A DNA stretch of 32,493 nt from Candidatus Cloacimonadota bacterium (lineage in GTDB: Bacteria; Cloacimonadota; Cloacimonadia; Cloacimonadales; TCS61): positions 1 through 32,493 of the forward strand of contig JAIORE010000275.1 in assembly GCA_021108315.1 (NCBI GenBank). The letters run 5' to 3'. The notes under the pieces were generated by a model. It ran no database searches. It saw only the letters and a list, made by a program, of their open reading frames with translations, and had not been told where the DNA came from. Shown here piece after piece: positions 24,701 through 32,259 of this stretch (positions are counted from its first letter, which is position 1; every line of letters begins with the position of its first letter). The position numbers were made by a program, and so were the translations under genes.

Positions 24701-26795
24701 ATCGGAAAAAATCTTTAATTGCTTCTGCAGAACGAATACCATGATTGAACTCATCATAAATATCTTGAGTACTAACAATCTCAACTTCATTTCCTTGCTC
24801 TTCCCACAGTTCTTTCAATAACAATGTTCCTTCGGCATTTATAAAATCTTCAATAGTAACAATTATTAGATTTGCTCTATTTGTCTGATTTTTCAAATTA
24901 GAAGGGAGATTCGGTCTAATCTGCACAGGTATTTTTTTCTGACTTTCTGCTACGGCAATATACTCACTATTTTGAGACAGAACTTCATCCTGAAAAGAAA
25001 CATTATATGATGTGATTGCAGTTTCATTATACGGCTCAATCTGAATATGTTCAAAAATGCAAGAATTTATTTTATAAACAGAAACACTATCGGAACTAAA
25101 ATTAGTAAGATCAAATTGAAATAATCCCTCTGATTCATCACTGGGTTTTGTGAATTTGAGATAATTACTGTCAGTTTTGTACTCTCGCCAATATGTAATT
25201 TCTAAATAATCTAAAAGAGTTTGCTCTGTTTCAATGAAATTATTATTATCCCATTCATCATAAGTACCGGGTAAACTAATAATTAAATTATTTGTCCCAT
25301 GATTAAGTTTATTATTATTTATTGAATTGTAACTACTAAATTCTTGTTCTCTTTGTCCATTCCACTCAATATTATCAATTAATGCTGAATTTATTCTCAC
25401 AATTGAATGATGATCCATAATTTCAAGGTTTACTTGATTATTTCCTGGATATCTTTTATATGAAAGGCCGAATAGATTAACTTTGGCACTAAATTTCTTA
25501 TTAAATCCGCCAGGTAAAGGATATTCTAATTCAAATGGTATGATCTTTAATTCAGGAGTTGAGATTTTATCCCAAAATCTTTTATCTTCCTTGTAATAAA
25601 AACTTCCTGGATGATTATTACCAGCTCTCCCATTGTAATACCATTGTAATCCCAGAGTATTATAAATATCTTGTTTTTCAAAATGTAAGGTCTGTTCATA
25701 AGAAGTAGGTGATTCAAATTCATTAGTGTCACTTACTTGCAGTCCACCATCTTCTACAGCCATTCTACTTCCCAAATGATCAGCTAACCTTAATGAATAA
25801 ACATTTTCGGCAGTGTAATCATCATAATATGATTCATCTCCATAATGTCTGTCACCAAAAAACTCAAAGTAATCTCCTGAATCAAAACTACCGTCAACAT
25901 CTCCTTCAAAATGAATCGGAATAGTTCCATTTTCATCTCTCAATTCCAAGTATCGTGGATCAATATTATCCAAGTTAATTGCCAAATCATTTTCGATTTC
26001 ATGTTCTTCAATAAAAAGATTTACTGATTCAATCAGTTGGTTATAGGTTATTTTATAAATTCCTTCTTCATCCACGATAATCTGTATTTCATTTATCTCA
26101 TCTCCTTCTCGGGGAGGAAAATATTTTGCTTTTTCTTTTGATTTTCTCCACTTCTGGGAAACATCGTTGTTTAAAAAAATTGAATCAGCCACCTTATCAA
26201 TATAATTACTACTTTGCTGCCAATTTCGACTTATTTTTTTATCTCCGGTAATTGTAATCCTAAAAGTTACTTCAGTTGTTACCAATAATTTTTTTGTAGA
26301 TGTGATATATTGGAATGGATAAATTCTGATACTCGAGAAAAAACGATCTCCGATATATGCTTTGTCACCTTTTTTAAGAAGATTTTCAGGATAATAATTT
26401 GCTTTACGATAAGCAGCTGAATCTTTGAAAAAGTTATATTCAAGCCCGTCATTATTTGCTGAGATAGCTTCTACTGGTAGAATATTCAAATCTTTGGCTA
26501 CAATCTGTTTTTTTTTAATTACTTGGATTTCTAATGAACCATCTATCGGTAAACCTATTGCCTCTGCAAAAAATGGTAGCATTGGAAAACCTTGTTTTTC
26601 CAAATAAGCAGAATTTGGACAGCTCACTTTATGAAAAATTTCTTCATTAATATTAACTTCAGTTACTTCATAATCAGGTAGTGTAAATTTAACCTGAACT
26701 TCGTCTTCAGTTTGTTTAATGACTGAAAACATTTCAGCATTTATGATAATTATGCTTGAAATAATCAGCATAATCAGGATATATTTTTTTAACAT
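21705..26795 (-). CDS. PorU-like gingipain-family (C25) peptidase with C-terminal sorting domain
   Basis: A 1696-residue secreted protein. A signal peptide (about 1-21) is followed by a gingipain propeptide-like part ('CPNSAYLEKQGFPMLPFFAE'). The C25 caspase-fold domain spans roughly 640-1010, with 'YLSFMGHGGGYVWAD' (His871) and 'VTSLSCFGSAFNSK' (Cys904); their 33-residue spacing equals that of the RgpB dyad (His211/Cys244). Ig-like segments fill 1050-1590, and residues about 1590-1696 ('FANYPNPVV' through 'GVYFYKIIAKKG') form a FlgD-like/Por sorting domain. PorU is the T9SS sortase, which removes sorting domains and attaches cargo to the surface; adjacency to a PorV-like gene supports this. 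It is longer than P. gingivalis PorU, so a secreted C25 protease is the alternative. ATG at 26795 is preferred over the TTG at 26798 because GGGAG (26801-26805) is better spaced. Confidence 0.88.
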   Translation of the reverse strand: MLKKYILIMLIISSIIIINAEMFSVIKQTEDEVQVKFTLPDYEVTEVNINEEIFHKVSCPNSAYLEKQGFPMLPFFAEAIGLPIDGSLEIQVIKKKQIVAKDLNILPVEAISANNDGLEYNFFKDSAAYRKANYYPENLLKKGDKAYIGDRFFSSIRIYPFQYITSTKKLLVTTEVTFRITITGDKKISRNWQQSSNYIDKVADSIFLNNDVSQKWRKSKEKAKYFPPREGDEINEIQIIVDEEGIYKITYNQLIESVNLFIEEHEIENDLAINLDNIDPRYLELRDENGTIPIHFEGDVDGSFDSGDYFEFFGDRHYGDESYYDDYTAENVYSLRLADHLGSRMAVEDGGLQVSDTNEFESPTSYEQTLHFEKQDIYNTLGLQWYYNGRAGNNHPGSFYYKEDKRFWDKISTPELKIIPFELEYPLPGGFNKKFSAKVNLFGLSYKRYPGNNQVNLEIMDHHSIVRINSALIDNIEWNGQREQEFSSYNSINNNKLNHGTNNLIISLPGTYDEWDNNNFIETEQTLLDYLEITYWREYKTDSNYLKFTKPSDESEGLFQFDLTNFSSDSVSVYKINSCIFEHIQIEPYNETAITSYNVSFQDEVLSQNSEYIAVAESQKKIPVQIRPNLPSNLKNQTNRANLIIVTIEDFINAEGTLLLKELWEEQGNEVEIVSTQDIYDEFNHGIRSAEAIKDFFRYSYNNWTSPQLEHVILLGDGIDDERDKSINRAYNLIPVRHIWADVRGSIASDSWYSCIIGDDPVSDINVSRINIWEEDQILDVALKSQSYVENPNFNDMWHGRMILAAGGNEGEGSYFANQCENLLNKNIDSDFHIKRIYCNTTGLPNDYLGGTSQLIQGIDDGVLYLSFMGHGGGYVWADYNLLRKADIQTFNNDNLPFVTSLSCFGSAFNSKQSSCIGEELIITPRTGSIAHLGFTGFGYAQSDETFHDFLLDAIYIKKIGNIGKITDYAKTKLYIIKGNSSSGIALTDGCALLGDGMINMLVPDTDHNITLEKYNLSVGDTLSCSSDFDSDYIRGRYTIYNENDVQLPLNEYYPQSHFINNGNITVSDFIIPPDGNSIYTGTVKLAAYSSDKEVIGSVNYTIGQTAVANISIIPEIPTENDSIHIMADFFDEDEIDRVLLCIGNFEYISEHIPMIDINDDGITYKTKTAISPHPNGSKITYFFVVLDNEGNRTETELNTIIIAGPDLILRNYELVNYNNTPAFKVVIENIGNTDSPPCDIKLYNLPDTIACAINSINPISFGERRTEYLQFGLLRGYLTFKIVINENQESFSEPYYNSNLGNYINITEPIEMNWFIAGITDISANSWGSNVTCDFPAELLDSEKVFFIHRQDKKEALNQPGIQEIDFHGHFSSPVYEINCLDSSIFIDSLGTLPDNKKIKIEFHYEHNQEMESNENFAVYRWINTYKKWIYMGGAMDTSSNKVTYYSNKLGTFALFARNDLTPPTISLNVEGQEFSTEYFDENLNDDDEFHGGYVSRNGTISIQLNDSDGIDVIDNNITIKLDHELVSDTDYSINYSVGNMESIPIKYQLRNLANGNHVIEIQCTDVNGNFGSSGLINLKVHSDFDVINFANYPNPVVTKTLYEENEAKTRFTYVLTDDADDVRIKIYTVSGRLVKTFKDLPTTASYHEFPREIDGWDCRDEKGFFLANGVYFYKIIAKKGNLTIEKSQKMAIIK

Positions 26796-26812
26796 CAAAT
26801 CTCCCTAAATAT

Positions 26813-26818
26813 ATTATA
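26813..26818 (-). promoter_or_regulatory. Possible -10 box upstream of the PorU-like gene
   Basis: A consensus TATAAT on the minus strand lies 17 bases before the ATG. No good -35 is seen at 16-18 bases, and initiation here would leave a leader of only about 10 bases containing just the ribosome-binding site, so this is weak evidence. Confidence 0.25.
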
Positions 26819-26825
26819 CCTATGC

Positions 26826-26960
26826 CAGATAAACTGGAAAATACAAATTTCAAAAAACAAAATACAAATAAATTCCAATTTTAAGAAATATTCAAATTCC
26901 CAATAAGTAATTTTAGAATTCTAATATTTGATTTTGGAATTTTTTGACAAAAAATACAAG
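26826..26960. repeat. AT-rich imperfect tandem repeat in the PorU-like/pncC gap
   Basis: On the minus strand the gap repeats variants of 'GGAATTTGAATATTTC', 'GGAATTTATTTGTATTTTG' and 'GAAATTTGTATTTTCC'. I recall this kind of degenerate AAATTTGTATTT repeat between genes in several uncultured bacterial genomes. The remainder of the gap up to 27044 shows no gene, and no clear terminator for pncC is visible. Confidence 0.45.
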
Positions 26961-27044
26961 AATATTAGAAATAAGATACTAATTTGAGTGATTTTCTTAC
27001 TCATAATGCACTAATCTTTTTTTTTCGTAATAAAACTATTCAAC

Positions 27045-27554
27045 TTAGGTTAAATGCTCAACCAAATTGCTTAATTCGAGTAGAACATTTAGTGCGGTTT
27101 TATATCTAATATCGTGTCTATTACCGGTAAAATTGTAATTGTATGTTTTAACAAAATTTTTGTAGCCAATCGTAACAAAAATTGTACCGACTGGTTTATC
27201 TTTGGTTCCTCCTTCCGGTCCTGCTATTCCTGTTATTGAAACAGAAACATCAGCACGAAACAACTTTTTTAAGCCTTTCATCATACTTTGAGCAGTTTCT
27301 TCACTAACTGCACCAAATTTACTAATTAATTCATCAGAGACTTTTAACACATTTGTCTTTACTTGATTTGAGTATGAAACTACTCCACCTAAAAAATATT
27401 GTGACGCTCCCGAATTGGAAGTAACAATTTCCTGTAATAAACCCCCTGTACAAGATTCTGCAAAACTTAAGGTCAATTTTTTTGATAAAAATATTTTGTG
27501 AAGTTTTTTTGCACTTTTTTTTATTTTTTCATCTATTTTATTTTTTTGAATCAA
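27045..27554 (-). CDS. pncC: CinA C-terminal family nicotinamide-nucleotide amidohydrolase (PncC)
   Basis: A 169-residue stand-alone PncC domain that deamidates nicotinamide mononucleotide to nicotinate mononucleotide in NAD recycling. 'KLTLSFAESCTGGLLQEIVT' holds the catalytic Ser in ESCTGG; 'SGASQYFLGGVVSYSNQVK' and 'FGAVSEETAQSMMKGLKKLF' follow; 'ADVSVSITGIAGPEGGT' and 'KPVGTIFVTIG' complete the signature. The N-terminal MoCF-like CinA domain is absent. The start is TTG at 27554 with GGAG 8 bases upstream; no ATG lies between it and the conserved core. It overlaps the S4-protein gene by 17 bases. Confidence 0.92.
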   Translation of the reverse strand: MIQKNKIDEKIKKSAKKLHKIFLSKKLTLSFAESCTGGLLQEIVTSNSGASQYFLGGVVSYSNQVKTNVLKVSDELISKFGAVSEETAQSMMKGLKKLFRADVSVSITGIAGPEGGTKDKPVGTIFVTIGYKNFVKTYNYNFTGNRHDIRYKTALNVLLELSNLVEHLT

Positions 27555-27840
27555 TTTTCAAACTCCATGTATTTACTTTACCATGCTTAATATTTGTTGT
27601 AGCTTCTTTTTCAAATTCCTCTTTTTGAGAAAGTGATAAAACCTTAATATGAAATTTTCTAAATCTAACCACATTACCAATATTTATTAAAAGATGCTTT
27701 TTAACAACGCTTTCATCATCAACATAAACTTGTCCATGTTCAATTGCAGTTTCAATCTCGGCATAATTGTTAAGTACATTTGCGTAATACATCAATTTAT
27801 TCAAAAAAATCGGTTTATCGTCTTTTAAATAAAATTTCAT
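27538..27840 (-). CDS. Small S4-domain RNA-binding protein
   Basis: A 100-residue protein whose residues about 12-65 match an S4 fold: 'PIFLNKLMYYANVLNNYAEI' (helix), 'TAIEHGQVYVDDESVVKKHL' (I..G.V.V#....~k...), 'LINIGNVVRF' (...iGdvV.f). The C-terminal 35 residues are charged and unassigned. Small S4 proteins bind structured rRNA or tRNA; YbcJ-like proteins are the nearest type, but the specific target is unknown. It directly abuts proS and overlaps pncC, so the three genes are likely one transcript. Confidence 0.8.
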   Translation of the reverse strand: MKFYLKDDKPIFLNKLMYYANVLNNYAEIETAIEHGQVYVDDESVVKKHLLINIGNVVRFRKFHIKVLSLSQKEEFEKEATTNIKHGKVNTWSLKIDSKK

Positions 27841-29358
27841 TTAATAACTCTTTGCAAAAATTACTCTTTTATTGCTATCTTTTCCACAAATTATACACTT
27901 CCCTTTTTCTTCCTTTGTAGATGAAGGAATATTTCTTATAGTCACTTTAAATTTCTTGACTCTTTCTTCACAATCAACAGAACCACACCAATGTGAACTT
28001 GCAAAACCTCCATGAATCTCTGGCTTATTAATATTCTTAGGTGTAAAAAATTTAACAAATTCATTATAATTATCTATCTCAAATGTATTATCTATTAATA
28101 GTTTCTTTGCTTTATTATACATATTATTTTGAATATCATCAAGGGTATCAATTAAGTTTGAAACGAATTCTTCTACTTCTATAAACGATTTTTTCAGAGA
28201 TGGATTATCTCTACGCAAAACTGCAATAGTATTTTTTTCTAGATCTTTAGGACCAATTTCTATTTTAAGCGGAGCACCTTTTTTTATCCAATACCAATTT
28301 TTTTCTCCTCCGCGGATATCTCTATCATCTACTTTAATAACTATTTTTCTATCATGAAAACGTAGTTTAGATACTTTTTTCCCAATCTCATTAACAACTG
28401 CAAATATTTTTTCCCTTTCTTCATCATTTTTATAAATTGGAAGTATTACAATGTGTGCAGATGCTATTCGAGGTGGAATGATCATACCATTATCATCAGC
28501 ATGGGTCATAATTAAAGCTCCAATTAATCGGGTTGAAACTCCCCAAGAAGTTGTCCACGCAAATTCTTCCTTTCCTTTTTTACTCTGAAATTTTATTTTA
28601 GAAGCTTTTGCAAATTTTTGACCAAGAAAATGAGAAGTCCCAGATTGTAAGGCTTTTTTATCTTGCATCATAGCTTCAATTGAATATGTAAAAACAGCTC
28701 CCGGAAATCTTTCTGATTCCGTTTTCTCACCCTCAATAACAGGAATTGCCAATATTTCTTCTGCAAATTTCTTGTATACATTCAACATCTTAAACGTTTC
28801 TTCAACAGCCTCTGCTTTTGTCGCGTGAACAGTATGACCTTCTTGCCAAAGAAATTCTGTAGTTCTTAGGAATAACCTTGTTCTCATTTCCCAACGTACT
28901 ACATTTGCCCATTGATTAATAAGAATTGGAAGGTCTCGATAAGAATTAACCCATTTTGCATATGAAGCACCGATGATAGTTTCACTTGTTGGTCTTACTA
29001 CTAAAGGCTCATCTAATTTCCCGTCAGGCACAAGTTTTCCATCAACTTGTTGAGTTAATCTATGATGCGTAACTATTGCACATTCTTTTGCGAACCCCTC
29101 TACATGATCAGCTTCTTTTTGCAAATAACTTAAAGGTATGAATAATGGGAAATAAGCATTTGTATGTCCTGTTTCCTTGAACATATCATCTAATTCTCTT
29201 TGCATGTTTTCCCAAATAGTGTATCCCCAAGGTTTTATTACCATACAACCCCTAACATCACTATTTTCAGCTAATTCAGCTTCTTTAATAACATTTTGGT
29301 ACCATTCTGCGTAATTTTCTTCTCTTGTTGGAGTTATTGCAGTTCTATTTTTTGCCAT
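27841..29358 (-). CDS. proS: Prolyl-tRNA synthetase, archaeal/eukaryote-like type
   Basis: A 505-residue class II synthetase that charges tRNA-Pro. The short form lacks the editing insertion of E. coli-type ProRS. Motif 2 includes 'RWEMRTRLFLRTTEFLWQEG', preceded by 'LVVRPTSETIIGASYAKWV'; motif 3 is near 'TTSWGVSTRLIGALIMTHAD', with 'GMIIPPRIASAHIVILPI' leading into the anticodon domain. The C-terminal zinc-binding-type domain has Cys residues in 'WCGSVDCEERVKKF' and 'KGKCIICGK', and the protein ends in Tyr as usual for this type. GAGG precedes the ATG at 29358, and a TTGACA box (29410-29415, minus strand) may belong to its promoter. Confidence 0.97.
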   Translation of the reverse strand: MAKNRTAITPTREENYAEWYQNVIKEAELAENSDVRGCMVIKPWGYTIWENMQRELDDMFKETGHTNAYFPLFIPLSYLQKEADHVEGFAKECAIVTHHRLTQQVDGKLVPDGKLDEPLVVRPTSETIIGASYAKWVNSYRDLPILINQWANVVRWEMRTRLFLRTTEFLWQEGHTVHATKAEAVEETFKMLNVYKKFAEEILAIPVIEGEKTESERFPGAVFTYSIEAMMQDKKALQSGTSHFLGQKFAKASKIKFQSKKGKEEFAWTTSWGVSTRLIGALIMTHADDNGMIIPPRIASAHIVILPIYKNDEEREKIFAVVNEIGKKVSKLRFHDRKIVIKVDDRDIRGGEKNWYWIKKGAPLKIEIGPKDLEKNTIAVLRRDNPSLKKSFIEVEEFVSNLIDTLDDIQNNMYNKAKKLLIDNTFEIDNYNEFVKFFTPKNINKPEIHGGFASSHWCGSVDCEERVKKFKVTIRNIPSSTKEEKGKCIICGKDSNKRVIFAKSY

Positions 29359-29697
29359 GTTTACCTCGATTTTTTAAACGTTTGTTGAAATTTTATTTTT
29401 ACCTTATTTTGTCAATTGAAAAGCACTTAATCGTAACTTTTATGCATAACATAACAATATGATTTTTTTGTAAAAAATAAAAATATTAATAAATTAATTG
29501 ACATAAGTAATTTCTTTTAAGATTTTACCATATTGAGTAGTGATAAATAAAGTAAATTTGGGAGTTTATTTTATAAGGGAAAAATTATGATTTTTTTAAA
29601 ACATAATTTATATCTTTTTTTATGATATTTTGCAACAATAAAATTTCAAAATATTGCATAATAAAATCCCATTAATAGAATCATAAGGAGTATCAAA
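29359..29697. promoter_or_regulatory. Divergent AT-rich intergenic region between proS and the C10-TonB gene
   Basis: This 339-base gap separates divergent genes, so it should contain promoters for both. TTGACA on the minus strand (29410-29415) faces proS, and TTGACA on the plus strand (29508-29513) faces the C10-TonB gene; neither has a convincing -10 at 16-18 bases. A weak 8-bp hairpin, ATATTTTG/CAAAATAT (29626-29654), lies in the likely leader of the plus-strand gene. No further gene is visible. Confidence 0.35.
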
Positions 29698-31374
29698 TTG
29701 AGAAAATCAAATAAATTAAATGTAATTTTACTTATTTTTTTTACACTTTTCTTTACAAACCTTTTTTCTAGTCCTGTAAATTCATCAACAGCGAAAACAG
29801 TGGCAGAATTTCATCTTAATATACATAAAGTTTCGAATTCTTTTTCTGTAGATAATACAGTTGAGCTAAGAGATGACAAATCAATTTTATTAGCTCATAT
29901 TGTAAATCTTAAGCCAAAAGGTTTTATTGTGATTGCAGGAGATACAAGTATTACTCCAATTATTGCATATTCATTTAAATCAGACTTCTACATGAATAAA
30001 GATTCTAAAAACACATTATATCACATGTTAAAGAAAGATTTAGAGAATAGAAATAGCGAAATATCAAGCGGTAGTGCAAAAAATATACAAAAAAATATTG
30101 ACCTTTGGAATCAGTATATTAATAAAAACGATAATTATTTCCAAGCAAGAAATTTTAAAAAATGGCCTGAATCCGGTAGTAGAAATACAGATGGAATCAT
30201 TCAAACAACTTGGTCTCAAAATGCTCCATACAATGACAATTGTCCTATAGATCCCACTACTGGAAAGCGCTGTTTTGTTGGTTCAGCAGCAATAGCAATT
30301 GCTCAAATCATTAATTATCATAAACATCTTGGATATGCAAGTTTTCGCTCAACAGATAGCTATACAACTTTAAACGGAATAAATATTGATCAAGATAGTC
30401 AAACTGCTGATTTTCCAAGTTTTTCAACGATAAATAAAAAATTAGAAAATATAAATAAAAAATATTCTAATGGTTCTTCATTGAATAATGATGACTTGGC
30501 AACGATAAACCTCGCAGCAGGTATTTCTGTAAACATGCATTATTCCTCTGACGCTGGTGCTGATTCTTGGACATGGGATATTGCTGATGCTTTCAGAAAT
30601 AAATTTAAATTTACAAAATCAAAAGTTTATTATGCCGATTCTGAGGATTTTTTCACCCAGTTGAAAACTAATGCCAAGAAGAAATTTCCTGTAAATATTC
30701 TAATTGAAGATTATTTTGAACATTCTTTGATCTGCGATGGCTATAATACTGATAATGAATATCATTTAAATTTTGGATGGGCACAAGGATCAAATGAAAA
30801 CTACACTTTGGCTTGGTACAATCTCCCCAAAAGCCTAAACCCTGATTATAATATTATTTCTCAAGCAATAATGTTTATCGGTGAAGGAATTACTCCTGTT
30901 CGAGTAGCTGAAGCTGGGCAAGAAAAAATATTACTGGATGAAGAAACCACTATAGATTTTTTTGAAGAAGATGATAGTGAAGAAGTCGAACAGGATTCAG
31001 GAGAAGATCAATCTACAATTGATGAAGCTGTACAAGATGTTTTAGAAGACGATACAATTCCAATTATTGGTACTTCTGATCGAATATATGTAATTTATGA
31101 AGTTCCCCCAGTTCCAATTAAGAGAGTAGCTCCTAAATATCCTACTTTTATTAAAAGAAGAGGAATTCAAGGAAAAGTATGGTTAGATGTAGAAGTTTTG
31201 GAAACCGGTAAAGTTGGGGATGTAAAAGTTGTGGTATCTCTTTTCCCCGGAAAAGGAGGTTTAGATGAAGCAGCCATTACAGCAGTAAAAAAATGGAAAT
31301 TTGAGCCTGCAAAAAGCGGTGGAAAAAATGTAGCATGCAGGGTAAAATTCCCCATCATCTTTAATTTGAATTAA
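29698..31374 (+). CDS. C10 peptidase-like protein with Ser at the catalytic Cys position, fused to a TonB C-terminal domain
   Basis: A 558-residue exported or membrane-anchored protein. Residues 1-25 are a signal or anchor. Residues 30-110 resemble the streptopain propeptide ('LKPKGFIVIAGDTSITPIIA'). Residues 155-395 match the C10 fold: 'RCFVGSAAIAIAQIINYHK', where family members read GCvAtAmAQ, so Ser196 replaces the nucleophile Cys; 'EHSLICDGY' (catalytic His342) and 'YHLNFGWAQGS' (Asn358, Trp361) are kept. An acidic linker (414-455) follows. Residues 469-558 are a TonB_C domain ('RVAPKYPTFIKRRGIQGKVW', 'LDEAAITAVKKWKFEPAKSG'). The start is TTG with AAGGAG 7 bases upstream. Cys192 lies four residues before Ser196. 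The fold is likely retained while peptidase activity is doubtful. Confidence 0.82.
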   Translation: MRKSNKLNVILLIFFTLFFTNLFSSPVNSSTAKTVAEFHLNIHKVSNSFSVDNTVELRDDKSILLAHIVNLKPKGFIVIAGDTSITPIIAYSFKSDFYMNKDSKNTLYHMLKKDLENRNSEISSGSAKNIQKNIDLWNQYINKNDNYFQARNFKKWPESGSRNTDGIIQTTWSQNAPYNDNCPIDPTTGKRCFVGSAAIAIAQIINYHKHLGYASFRSTDSYTTLNGINIDQDSQTADFPSFSTINKKLENINKKYSNGSSLNNDDLATINLAAGISVNMHYSSDAGADSWTWDIADAFRNKFKFTKSKVYYADSEDFFTQLKTNAKKKFPVNILIEDYFEHSLICDGYNTDNEYHLNFGWAQGSNENYTLAWYNLPKSLNPDYNIISQAIMFIGEGITPVRVAEAGQEKILLDEETTIDFFEEDDSEEVEQDSGEDQSTIDEAVQDVLEDDTIPIIGTSDRIYVIYEVPPVPIKRVAPKYPTFIKRRGIQGKVWLDVEVLETGKVGDVKVVVSLFPGKGGLDEAAITAVKKWKFEPAKSGGKNVACRVKFPIIFNLN

Positions 31375-31393
31375 AAAGAATTTTTATATATAC

Positions 31394-31430
31394 AAAAAAG
31401 CTATTCTATAACCTAGAATAGCTTTTTTTT
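31394..31430 (+). terminator. Intrinsic terminator between the C10-TonB and btpA-like genes
   Basis: A perfect hairpin AAAAAAGCTATTCTA/TAGAATAGCTTTTTT (15 bp, loop TAACC, 31394-31428) ends in a run of eight T (31423-31430). It lies 20 bases after the stop of the C10-TonB gene and ends only 10 bases before the ATG of the next gene, whose ribosome-binding site AAGGA (31431-31435) follows immediately. Confidence 0.92.
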
Positions 31431-31440
31431 AAGGAAAAAC

Positions 31441-32259
31441 ATGAAACATTGGAATAGAATTTTTAACAAAAATAAAATTGTAATAGGAATGATACATACA
31501 GATGCCCTGCCTGGTACTCCACAGAATAATAACAATATTTCTGAAATCATAAAAAAGGCTGTAAAAGAGGCAATACTATATGAACAATATAAAATTGATT
31601 CAATAATAATTGAAAACATGAATGATGTTCCATATTTAAAGAAGGAAATAGGTTCTGAGATTATTTCCTCAATGTCTATCATTTCTTCTGAAGTAAAAAA
31701 AAGTGTCACAATTCCAGTGGGCATCCAAATATTAGCAGGGGCAAACAAAGCAGCTTTAGCCGTTGCGTTAGCAGCAGAATTAAATTTCATAAGAACAGAA
31801 GGTTTTATCTTTTCTCATATTGCTGATGAAGGATTCTTTGAAGCTGATGCCGGAGAACTTCTCAGGTATCGTAAATACATTGGTGGTGAAAATATCGCAA
31901 TTTTTACAGATATAAAGAAAAAACACTCATCTCATTCAATTACTGCTGATATTGATATAAATGAATTCGCTCATACTGCTGAATTTTTTTTAAGTGATGG
32001 CGTTATTATCACAGGACAATCAACTGGATGTCCAACCCAAATAGATGATTTATTAAACCTAAAAAATATCAATATACCTATAATAATTGGATCTGGATTA
32101 ACAGCTGAAAATATTTCTGATTATTGGGATATGGCAAATGGCTTTATAGTAGGATCATATTTTAAAGAAAAAGGATATTGGAGAAATTCTTTATCAGAAA
32201 AAAGGATTTTAAAGTTTACTGAGAAAATTGAACAATTGAAAGCATATAAATCTATTTGA
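31441..32259 (+). CDS. BtpA/SgcQ-family TIM-barrel protein
   Basis: A 272-residue protein matching the BtpA family along its length: 'KIVIGMIHTDALPGTPQ', 'IIIENMNDVPYLKKEIG', 'PVGIQILAGANKAALAVALA', 'NFIRTEGFIFSHIADEGFFE', 'DIKKKHSSHSITADIDINE', 'DGVIITGQSTGCPTQ' and 'PIIIGSGLTAENI'. Cyanobacterial BtpA affects photosystem I stability and E. coli SgcQ lies in a sugar PTS cluster; the enzymatic reaction is not established. Photosynthesis is not indicated here. The ATG at 31441 follows AAGGAA, just downstream of a strong terminator, so expression must come from read-through or a promoter embedded in that region. Confidence 0.88.
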   Translation: MKHWNRIFNKNKIVIGMIHTDALPGTPQNNNNISEIIKKAVKEAILYEQYKIDSIIIENMNDVPYLKKEIGSEIISSMSIISSEVKKSVTIPVGIQILAGANKAALAVALAAELNFIRTEGFIFSHIADEGFFEADAGELLRYRKYIGGENIAIFTDIKKKHSSHSITADIDINEFAHTAEFFLSDGVIITGQSTGCPTQIDDLLNLKNINIPIIIGSGLTAENISDYWDMANGFIVGSYFKEKGYWRNSLSEKRILKFTEKIEQLKAYKSI

